10,713 nucleotides of DNA from Methanobacteriota archaeon (GTDB taxonomy: Archaea > Thermoplasmatota > Poseidoniia > Poseidoniales > Thalassarchaeaceae). Below, piece after piece: positions 1 through 6,345 of this stretch. Position 1 is the first letter of the stretch, and each line of letters starts with the position of its first letter. The notes under the pieces were generated by a model. It searched no databases. It saw only the letters and a program-made list of their open reading frames with translations, and was not told the origin of the DNA. The position numbers were made by a program, and so were the translations under genes. The DNA is taken from contig PCAI01000046.1 of NCBI GenBank assembly GCA_002731195.1, forward strand, positions 1-10,713, read 5' to 3'.

Positions 1-1387
1 GACCAATCATCATAGTGCCATATATGCCTTGATCTACAATATTATGTGAAAGGCCAAACCAAGGTCTACCATATTGATCAACAAGAATGTCTATGAAGTC
101 TCCAAAACCTCCACATCTATTGTATCCACAGTCAACTTCAGTATCAAGTGGATCTCCAAAATTATTTACTTGTACAGTAGTGATAAGTGGAATTTCAGAA
201 AATGCATCAGTCATTACTGAAATATAACCATTCCAAGTATTTCCCCCTGAGTCCCCAAGATAGGCAAAGGCAACCCTACCTGAATCTCCGGCGGCAATAG
301 CAGGAAAACCCGTACCATTAAGGCCAATAGGAGGGGCAATCATTATTGGATCACTCCAAGAATCTCCTGTATCAAATGAATAGGAATAATAGGGCATATT
401 ATCTATACCCATCCACATAGCATGTAAGTTATCACTTTCATCGGGATATACTTGGGCTTCTTCAGCATTCCAAGTTGCAGCAGTACCTGTATCTTCGGTA
501 GGTAATACATGCTCTGTCCAAGTTAGTCCTCCATCAGTACTTCGATATATAGCATAACCTTCTCCATCACAACTTGGGTTCCCTCGATAAAAATTGCCAT
601 TATTTGACCCTACCATGTGACCTGTTAAACCTCCGCTGTTACAATTAGCAGGAGCGCCAGGAACTTCCGGCCCCCAGGTTAATCCTCCATCATTACTTGT
701 AGAACAAAGAGGAGAAACCCAATTACCATTAACGCAGAACACCCATGTAGTTTCATGCAATAGAGCGTTATAAGGAGAAGAAGCAATTGTTTGATGATCT
801 TGTACAGAATATCCTGTAGCAAATGATGCTAAACCTAGGGGCCCCCAACTTTCTCCCTCATCATCAGACCATTCGACCGTCATTCCTGCTAGAGCATGCA
901 TATCAAATTTCATTACCCTGTCAGTCCAAGGATCTACATAGACATAAGGATCGTTACTATTGGCGACAGATCCTTGGTATGTATTTTCACAAGTATAGTC
1001 TAATTCTACCATTTCAATCATATTTGAACATCTTATTATCGCAGTAGAGCCTCCTGGGCCATTGCCCCAACTTGTCATGAAAAGATTATCAGCAGAAGTA
1101 ATCCCTATTGTCGGTTCAAAGGTCGATACTCCAATCCCATAATATGTGCCCTTTGCACAAACTGGAATATTTTCTCCAATTAAAATAGAAGTAAGATCAG
1201 TATCATCTACTGTAAGTATATTTGTGGAATTTGGAAAATGATACCAGGTATTGTTTGCTAATCCATCGGGACAAATATCATCTAAAATTGAAGTTATTGG
1301 TGTATTATTTGAGGATTCATTACCAAAACATCCTGTGACTGACGATGAGATAAACAACAATACAACCATTGTTACTATAGGCTTCAC
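1..1387 (-). CDS. Asp-box (BNR) beta-propeller lipoprotein, copy 1, 3' end outside the window
   Basis: The reading frame is open from the GTG at 1387 to the left edge (462 codons seen). The first 20 residues form a lipoprotein signal: Lys2, a hydrophobic core, then V-T-G-Cys20. The GTG is chosen because it supplies the basic N-region and places the lipobox Cys at residue 20, exactly as in the downstream-numbered paralogue at 1438-2946; the internal ATG at 1369 would lose the Lys. Four Asp-boxes (S-x-D-x-G-x-S/T-W) sit at residues 174-181, 231-238, 283-290 and 337-344, spaced 52-57 residues, as in propeller blades. The first box of the paralogue is missing here, replaced by a stretch holding Cys120 and Cys133. 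By alignment with copy 2, about 24 residues lie beyond the edge. Predicted to be a lipid-anchored cell-surface protein. Database tools would probably call it sialidase-like, but no sialidase active-site motif is evident, so its substrate is unknown. Confidence 0.88.
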   Translation of the reverse strand, partial: MKPIVTMVVLLFISSSVTGCFGNESSNNTPITSILDDICPDGLANNTWYHFPNSTNILTVDDTDLTSILIGENIPVCAKGTYYGIGVSTFEPTIGITSADNLFMTSWGNGPGGSTAIIRCSNMIEMVELDYTCENTYQGSVANSNDPYVYVDPWTDRVMKFDMHALAGMTVEWSDDEGESWGPLGLASFATGYSVQDHQTIASSPYNALLHETTWVFCVNGNWVSPLCSTSNDGGLTWGPEVPGAPANCNSGGLTGHMVGSNNGNFYRGNPSCDGEGYAIYRSTDGGLTWTEHVLPTEDTGTAATWNAEEAQVYPDESDNLHAMWMGIDNMPYYSYSFDTGDSWSDPIMIAPPIGLNGTGFPAIAAGDSGRVAFAYLGDSGGNTWNGYISVMTDAFSEIPLITTVQVNNFGDPLDTEVDCGYNRCGGFGDFIDILVDQYGRPWFGLSHNIVDQGIYGTMMIG

Positions 1388-1437
1388 GGACTATCGGCAA
1401 CGCTTTTTGTACATCATATGAACGGATAAATGTTCTA

Positions 1438-2946
1438 TTACATTTTTAGAGTAGAATTCCCACCTTCTGGAAGGAATGGAAGTTGTATAACTTCTCCGTA
1501 TAATGCAGGCCCGGTCATTATAGTTCCAATTATCGCCTCTTCATTTCCAGCAGCGTTGTGCGCTAAGGCAATCCAAGGACGTCCTTCGTCATCAAGCTCC
1601 ACATCTATGAAATCTCCAAACCCACCACATCTAATATTGCCACAATCAGGTAAAATATCTAGCGGATCTGTTGGTAAATTGACGGCCACACTAGTAATTA
1701 AAGGAGTTTCAGAAAATGCATCAGTCATAATTGCCATATATCCAGACCACCCTCCGCCAGTTGATTCATTCCAATCCCATGATTCTCCTATGTAGCCTAT
1801 TACAACTTTCCCAGAGTCTCCAGCAAATATTGTTGGAAAACCACTTTCATTAACTCCAGGTGCTGCTACCATCATTGGATCACTCCAAGTCTCTCCCTGA
1901 TCTCTAGAATATGAATACCAAGGCATCATGTCTGTGGATATCCAAGTTGCATGCACGTTTCCAGCTTCATCAACTGCAACTGCAACTTCATGAGAATGCC
2001 AACCCTGTTGCATGCCTATTTCAGTAGTAATGGTATGCTCACTCCATGTGTAACCTCCATCGTGAGAAGCATATACTGCAGGCCCTTCACAAGAAGGATT
2101 TCCACGATAAATTGAACCATCAGATCCTCCTGCTACGTGGCCATGCAATCCTGAACACTGATTTCCAAAACTTTCAGTAGGGTAACCTATCTGTTGTGCA
2201 TCCCATGTATGGCCTCCATCTAATGACCTAGAGCATTGAGCACCTAATGCAGGAGAACCTGTGTTTATACAATAAACATACACAACATCACCTAAGATAG
2301 CATTTTCATGAGGAACCGAAGCAATACTCTGATGGTCTTGAGGGGCATAATATCCCTCAACCGGGAAAGGAACACTCCACGACTCTCCTTCATCATCAGA
2401 ATATTCTACAAACATAGCGGCTAGAGCATGCATATCGAATTTAACTAACTTATCATTAAATTTATCTACATAGAGATATGGATCATTTGAATTAGGGGTT
2501 TGGCCAGAATCATCATCAATTTGATTAAATGGCCCAACATCTTCCCATGTTTGTCCCTGGTCCCTAGATCTAATTATGTGGGTCCCATCCCCAAGACCGT
2601 TATAGTTCGTAAAAAAGATAGCTCCAGATGAAGTAATTCCAAGAGTTGGCTCAAAGGTATCCCAACCTGTCCCATAATATGTTCCACTTGTGTAATAAGG
2701 AACATTCACCCCAGTCAAATTAACTGTTAAATTGGCATTTGCTATTTCAATAGGATTAGTTGCATCTACTGCCCAAGGCCAGTTTATACTTCCAGCGTAA
2801 TGGTACCATGTTGTTAGAGGAGTATCTCCCTCTGGAAAAGTGAATAAATCATCTTCTATTATGTCTACAGTAGATTTAGATGAAAGACACCCTGTCATGG
2901 TAGAGCACAAAATCACACCAACTATCATTAAGGCGATACCACGCAT
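1438..2946 (-). CDS. Asp-box (BNR) beta-propeller lipoprotein, copy 2
   Basis: A complete 502-residue secreted lipoprotein. The N-terminus has Arg2, a hydrophobic core and a lipobox M-T-G-Cys20, followed by a Ser/Thr/acidic linker. Five Asp-boxes lie at residues 127-134, 183-190, 241-248, 294-301 and 347-354, spaced 53-58, which fits a five- to six-bladed sialidase-fold propeller; a degenerate last blade is seen around 437-463. Six Cys (226, 238, 264, 286, 435, 440) are also present in copy 1 and could form disulfides. Strongly shared blocks with copy 1 include TFEPT, SNDPY, KFDMHALA, QDHQ, RGNPSC and RCGGFGDFID. The FRIP motif of true sialidases was not found, so a glycan-binding or hydrolase role is only a guess. 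The ATG at 2946 has a Shine-Dalgarno-like GGGGAG four bases upstream. The gene lies 50 bases from each neighbour. The tail after the propeller is short and has no membrane helix, so anchoring would be by lipid only. Confidence 0.93.
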   Translation of the reverse strand: MRGIALMIVGVILCSTMTGCLSSKSTVDIIEDDLFTFPEGDTPLTTWYHYAGSINWPWAVDATNPIEIANANLTVNLTGVNVPYYTSGTYYGTGWDTFEPTLGITSSGAIFFTNYNGLGDGTHIIRSRDQGQTWEDVGPFNQIDDDSGQTPNSNDPYLYVDKFNDKLVKFDMHALAAMFVEYSDDEGESWSVPFPVEGYYAPQDHQSIASVPHENAILGDVVYVYCINTGSPALGAQCSRSLDGGHTWDAQQIGYPTESFGNQCSGLHGHVAGGSDGSIYRGNPSCEGPAVYASHDGGYTWSEHTITTEIGMQQGWHSHEVAVAVDEAGNVHATWISTDMMPWYSYSRDQGETWSDPMMVAAPGVNESGFPTIFAGDSGKVVIGYIGESWDWNESTGGGWSGYMAIMTDAFSETPLITSVAVNLPTDPLDILPDCGNIRCGGFGDFIDVELDDEGRPWIALAHNAAGNEEAIIGTIMTGPALYGEVIQLPFLPEGGNSTLKM

Positions 2947-2950
2947 AATA

Positions 2951-2956
2951 CTCCCC
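2951..2956 (-). promoter_or_regulatory. Ribosome binding site of lipoprotein copy 2
   Basis: On the minus strand this reads GGGGAG, four bases before the ATG at 2946. It contains GGAG, a match to the usual anti-Shine-Dalgarno sequence, and supports the chosen start. Confidence 0.55.
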
Positions 2957-2966
2957 AGTAGTTACA

Positions 2967-2978
2967 CATTAAAAAATA
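2967..2978 (-). promoter_or_regulatory. AT-rich element: possible TATA box of lipoprotein copy 2, or T-tract terminator of the reductase gene
   Basis: On the minus strand this reads TATTTTTTAATG, about 20 bases after the stop of the reductase gene and about 20 bases before the lipoprotein ATG. A run of six T fits an archaeal oligo-T terminator for the upstream gene. It also resembles an archaeal TATA box, but then transcription would start very near the ATG and the ribosome site at 2951-2956 might not be transcribed. The two readings cannot be separated from sequence alone. Confidence 0.3.
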
Positions 2979-2996
2979 GAACATCCCCAACATCAC

Positions 2997-4022
2997 TCAA
3001 TCCCATTCATTTTCAATTATATTTGGTATTGTTTCTAATATAGTTGTCTTTGGGTCTTTCCAATTTATTTGAAAATCTTTACTTGCCGGCCCTGCATCCC
3101 AATATAATTTGTTTTTTAGATGTGTTTTTGCCCAACCAATAGTAACTTTAGGATGTAGAGCAGCCACTAAAAGTGCTAAATGATAAGGTAGCACCTTTGT
3201 AGCCCATTTTCTTTCTGGATAATTTTTCTTTAACAACTTTGCAATGTCCCCCCACATCATTTCTCCTCCAACTGCCAAATATCTCCCTCCGTCTTTACCA
3301 CTGGATAATGCTCTAACATGAATTTCAGCAATATCTCTTACATCAACAATACTTATTTGCATAGGCAACAGAACGGGCAATTTTCTCTTAACTAACATCA
3401 TCAATATGGAAAGCGAACCATGCAAATGTCTTTTTGACATCGCCGGACCAAATACCATGCAAGGATGAATGGTGATCATCCTTGGGCCAGATTTTATATT
3501 TTTATGCCATTTTCTTACCAGCATTTCTGCACTATATTTTGCTAAACCATACGGATTTTTGTCTAATGTCGCATCTTCTGCAAATGTTTCAGATGTCAAT
3601 ATTGTGCCATTTTCCCATTTAGCAGGTCTTATAGCAGCAGTAGAAGATGTATGTATGAAATTTATAACTTTACCATTTTTTTCAATCGCGTTAAGCACAT
3701 TTCTAGTTCCTATAACACTAGGATCTACTATTTCTTTCTGAGGTTTTTTCGACTTTATAATAACGGCTGCAGCTGTATGTATAACATCTTCACAACCAGA
3801 AATTGCTATATTTACGCTTTCCTCATTCAATAAATCCATTTCAACAATTTCCAGTGAACCGTCTTTCTCTATTGGTAAATTATTCAAATGCTGAATTCTT
3901 TCAGGATCGCTCATATCTCTAACAGTAGCTCTCACATTCCTTCCCTTAGATAGTAGATTAGCAACAATATGGCTGCCTATATACCCACTTGCTCCTGTAA
4001 CGACCACGAGATCCTTTGACAT
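2997..4022 (-). CDS. Extended short-chain dehydrogenase/reductase (dihydroflavonol-4-reductase-like, NAD(P)-dependent)
   Basis: A 341-residue extended SDR. The N-terminal Rossmann motif is G10-A-S-G13-Y-I-G16. Arg36 after the second strand (R-A-T-V-R) is typical of NADPH-using dihydroflavonol-reductase/3-beta-hydroxysteroid-dehydrogenase-like members. The D63 region, the Ser pair at 126-127 and the catalytic Y158-G-L-A-K162 are intact, followed by the HPCMVFGP segment (186-193) and VDVRDIAEIH (227-236). All of these imply an active oxidoreductase acting on a carbonyl or hydroxyl group, probably cytosolic; the substrate is unknown. The ATG at 4022 must be near the true start because the first beta strand begins at residue 5. 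A weak GGAAG sits three bases upstream, inside a 19-base palindrome that also covers the start codon. The gene follows the methyltransferase-like/TPR gene by 36 bases. Alternatives are a nucleotide-sugar epimerase or a sterol/isoprenoid reductase. Confidence 0.93.
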   Translation of the reverse strand: MSKDLVVVTGASGYIGSHIVANLLSKGRNVRATVRDMSDPERIQHLNNLPIEKDGSLEIVEMDLLNEESVNIAISGCEDVIHTAAAVIIKSKKPQKEIVDPSVIGTRNVLNAIEKNGKVINFIHTSSTAAIRPAKWENGTILTSETFAEDATLDKNPYGLAKYSAEMLVRKWHKNIKSGPRMITIHPCMVFGPAMSKRHLHGSLSILMMLVKRKLPVLLPMQISIVDVRDIAEIHVRALSSGKDGGRYLAVGGEMMWGDIAKLLKKNYPERKWATKVLPYHLALLVAALHPKVTIGWAKTHLKNKLYWDAGPASKDFQINWKDPKTTILETIPNIIENEWD

Positions 4023-4039
4023 ATACTTCCGAAGTATAT
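4021..4039. repeat. Perfect 19-base palindrome overlapping the reductase start codon
   Basis: Nine-base arms ATATACTTC (4021-4029) and GAAGTATAT (4031-4039) flank one central base. On the minus strand the 3' arm contains the GGAAG ribosome-site candidate and the A and T of the ATG at 4022. As DNA it could be an operator for a dimeric regulator; as RNA it could fold into an eight-base-pair hairpin hiding the start. A nine-base arm at this exact site is unlikely, though not impossible, by chance. Confidence 0.5.
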
Positions 4040-4058
4040 CTAATGATTGAGTTTTGCC

Positions 4059-5492
4059 CTAAACCAAATCTTCACTAAGGTAGAATAATAATTCTGTTAA
4101 TTCCTTATCTTCAGGAAATAATTCTACCGCTTTTTGAGCAGAAAAAAATGCCGAAACATCTTGATTTAATTCCATTTGTACTCTTGTTAGGTTAGTCCAT
4201 GCAACTTGCCTTTTTGAATAATTTTTTGACGCTATTGCTTCTCTAAACCAACTTACTGCATTTTCAGGCTCATCCCTCTTCATTAATATCTCTCCAATTT
4301 CATTCCATGCTTCTCCAAAATGCGGATTTGTCTCAATCGCTTTCCTTTGCCATGCCAAAGAATCTTGGTTATCTATCGAGTATGTCATTCCTAAATAACA
4401 CGCAGATTCAGCAGAAGGTGAAAGTAGGTAAGATGTGCCATGATGTTCTGCTGCAATTCTAAAAACTCCAATTTTTTGAAGTACATGACCCATTTTAAAA
4501 AGATCCTTAGCTATAGAGTCTTTAACAGAAATACTATCTTTTTCTAGAAGTATGTCTGTAGAACCCCATACTTCTTCAATAATTTCTAGTAATGATTCAG
4601 GACCAATCCTATCTTTAGTAGGATTTTCATTAGCGTGTAACCAAGCATCTCTAATTAAATCAGGGGTTTCTTCAATGATGTCACTAGTCAAATGGTTTTC
4701 GTGTATCAGACTTCCACAAAGTATGTTCTCTGTATAGCGATCCAGCATATCAACATCCCACAATGTTATTTGCTGGGATTTAATCTCTCCAAACACTTCT
4801 TTTGTTATTTTTTGCAGGATTGTACGACCATCATCATTAATTGGCGCCCACATCTCTCCATTAACATTAATTTCTCTTAGTAAATTTACCGGCATAGTAG
4901 TCAAACCTCCTGTAATTATTATTTTATCCCATAAACTATTATTTTCTTTGTTTATGTATTCTAAACCACACCATTCTATTTCACAATTCAATGCCTTTGC
5001 CACAATATCCAACCGTAAATTCTCCCATCTATTTTGCAAAATCTCCCTCCTATTATCGTTTATCTCTAAAACCATTATTTTTTTTGCACCTAAATGTAAT
5101 ATAATTTCAGTCCACCAATTACCTCTTGGACCAATTAATAATATACAATCATTATTTTCTATTCCTATCATTTGAAAGATATGCCCCGTTTCAAATAACC
5201 CAGGTAAAAGAGAATTGGGGGATTTTAAATCTGACCACCAAGGCAGTTTTAATGCGCTACTCTCAATATTTTCAATCATTAATGGGAGTGGAAGTGCGTG
5301 AACTTCTCTGGGAGTTTTAGATAAAGCATCCTTTACTACGGAATCATCCAATGTCCCCATATATGCCAGTCTTTCTACAGCCTCTGATTGAGAACATAAT
5401 TTAGGCCAAGAAAAAACTTCTGGTAACAATTCCAAATCACAATTTGAAATGTCCCGAACTCGCCAATCCCTTTCCATGATATTCAGTAGCAT
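4059..5492 (-). CDS. Degenerate isoaspartyl-methyltransferase-like domain fused to TPR repeats
   Basis: A 477-residue two-part protein. Residues about 40-230 follow the layout of protein-L-isoaspartate O-methyltransferase (PCMT): an N-terminal helix ending T-P-R-E-V-H (60-65), a strand-loop LLIGPRGN (118-125) where the SAM glycine motif should be, an acidic end VLEIND (141-146), and WDKIIITGG...P (188-201) matching the family's YDxIxVTxA segment. The SAM loop lacks the usual E-x-G-x-G-x-G pattern, and the GQT(I)S catalytic segment is replaced around 96-103 (LPGLFETG). So the fold looks kept, but repair activity is doubtful. Residues about 330-465 hold roughly three TPR units (around 362-393, 394-427 and 429-462), usually protein-protein interaction surfaces. 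The start is uncertain: ATG at 5492 or 5477, neither with a clear ribosome site. It lies 53 bases after the HAD phosphatase gene. It may be a scaffold or a methyltransferase with a different substrate. Confidence 0.78.
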   Translation of the reverse strand: MLLNIMERDWRVRDISNCDLELLPEVFSWPKLCSQSEAVERLAYMGTLDDSVVKDALSKTPREVHALPLPLMIENIESSALKLPWWSDLKSPNSLLPGLFETGHIFQMIGIENNDCILLIGPRGNWWTEIILHLGAKKIMVLEINDNRREILQNRWENLRLDIVAKALNCEIEWCGLEYINKENNSLWDKIIITGGLTTMPVNLLREINVNGEMWAPINDDGRTILQKITKEVFGEIKSQQITLWDVDMLDRYTENILCGSLIHENHLTSDIIEETPDLIRDAWLHANENPTKDRIGPESLLEIIEEVWGSTDILLEKDSISVKDSIAKDLFKMGHVLQKIGVFRIAAEHHGTSYLLSPSAESACYLGMTYSIDNQDSLAWQRKAIETNPHFGEAWNEIGEILMKRDEPENAVSWFREAIASKNYSKRQVAWTNLTRVQMELNQDVSAFFSAQKAVELFPEDKELTELLFYLSEDLV

Positions 5493-5545
5493 TCGATGTT
5501 ATTGAATGCACCCCATAATTTTTCAACAACATTAGCGATATTATA

Positions 5546-6334
5546 CTATCTGATTAATTCATCAACAGAATTTACGACTAAATCAGGATGTTGTGAGGAT
5601 ATTTCAATATCCTGTTTTTTTGCTTCTCCTGAAAGAACCAAGATACCTTTCACATTTGCCCTTTTGGCCATTTCCATGTCTGTATAAAGCCGATCACCTA
5701 TCATTGCACATCTTTCTGGATCTAAGTTTAATTCATTTATTTTATGTAGAATCATTCCAGGGTTAGGCTTGCCACAAACATGTGTCGGCTTGACTCCTGT
5801 TGTAGCTTCAAATAAAGCCATAAAAGCTCCATTGTCTGGTAAACCACCAAAAGGAGATGGGCAGACCATATCTGGGTGACTGGCAACCAATTTTACACCA
5901 TTGTGAAGATGAAAAGAAGCCTCCGATAACTTATCGTAATTTATTTCTGTATCATAACCGAGTACTACATACTCAGGATCTTCAGATTTCGTTTTTATAT
6001 TTACTGCTTCTAACATTTCTTGCATACCTTTTGTTCCAACTAAATATGTTTGTGATACATTATTCTTTTTTAACCAAGATATCAAATCATGTGTCGATAA
6101 TATTACATCTTCTTTAACTGCAGGAATTTTCATTTTATTCAGTTTTTCCAAATATTGATTGACAGATTTACTCGAATTATTTGATAAGAAAAAATACCTT
6201 ATATTTTTCATTTTTAATCTTTCCAAAAAATCTATGGCACCAGGAATTAACTCTTTCCCTAGATATATAGTACCATCTAAATCTAAAAACACACATTCTA
6301 TTTCATTAAGTGAAATATCCATATCTGAACTCAA
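5546..6334 (-). CDS. HAD-IIA family phosphatase (NagD / phosphoglycolate-phosphatase-like)
   Basis: A 262-residue HAD hydrolase with all four motifs: D18-L-D20-G-T near the N-terminus (nucleophile and acid/base), L-S51-N-N (motif II), G-K189-P-N-P (motif III) and G-D214-R-L-x-T-D219 (motif IV, Mg2+ binding). The long insertion between motifs II and III (about 75-180) is the C2-type cap of subclass IIA, which includes NagD, 4-nitrophenylphosphatase and phosphoglycolate/glycerol-phosphate phosphatases. Expected to dephosphorylate a small cytosolic metabolite; the substrate cannot be read from the sequence. The start is taken as TTG at 6334, because GAGGTG lies five bases upstream; the first ATG (6322) would be 17 bases from it. 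The ribosome site overlaps the stop codon of the geranylgeranyl reductase gene, so translation is probably coupled. Confidence 0.93.
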   Translation of the reverse strand: MSSDMDISLNEIECVFLDLDGTIYLGKELIPGAIDFLERLKMKNIRYFFLSNNSSKSVNQYLEKLNKMKIPAVKEDVILSTHDLISWLKKNNVSQTYLVGTKGMQEMLEAVNIKTKSEDPEYVVLGYDTEINYDKLSEASFHLHNGVKLVASHPDMVCPSPFGGLPDNGAFMALFEATTGVKPTHVCGKPNPGMILHKINELNLDPERCAMIGDRLYTDMEMAKRANVKGILVLSGEAKKQDIEISSQHPDLVVNSVDELIR

Positions 6335-6339
6335 AAAAA

Positions 6340-6345
6340 CACCTC
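6340..6345 (-). promoter_or_regulatory. Ribosome binding site deciding the TTG start of the HAD phosphatase
   Basis: On the minus strand GAGGTG, a six-base match to the Shine-Dalgarno consensus, overlaps the TGA stop (6344-6346) of the reductase gene. It sits five bases before TTG at 6334, with a T7 run (6333-6339) in between. The spacing favours the TTG over the ATG at 6322. Confidence 0.7.

Noticed and set aside
1388..1437. TTTATC at about 1425-1430 (minus strand) as a TATA box of lipoprotein copy 1
   Set aside because: The match to an archaeal TATA box is weak and no ribosome site or BRE supports it; copy 1 may be transcribed together with copy 2.
1430..1795. Open frame of 121 codons on the plus strand
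   Set aside because: It lies antisense to the lipoprotein copy 2 gene, whose signal peptide, Asp-boxes and paralogy leave no doubt. The plus-strand protein shows no domain and low-complexity Ser/Pro content.
1..2946. The two lipoproteins being one gene broken by a frameshift
   Set aside because: Each has its own start, signal peptide with lipobox and complete propeller, and the parts align in parallel rather than end to end.
5489..5509. Inverted repeat GCATTC / GAATGC around the first ATG of the methyltransferase-like/TPR gene
   Set aside because: Six-base arms with a nine-base spacer are expected many times by chance in a window this size, and the start codon itself is uncertain.
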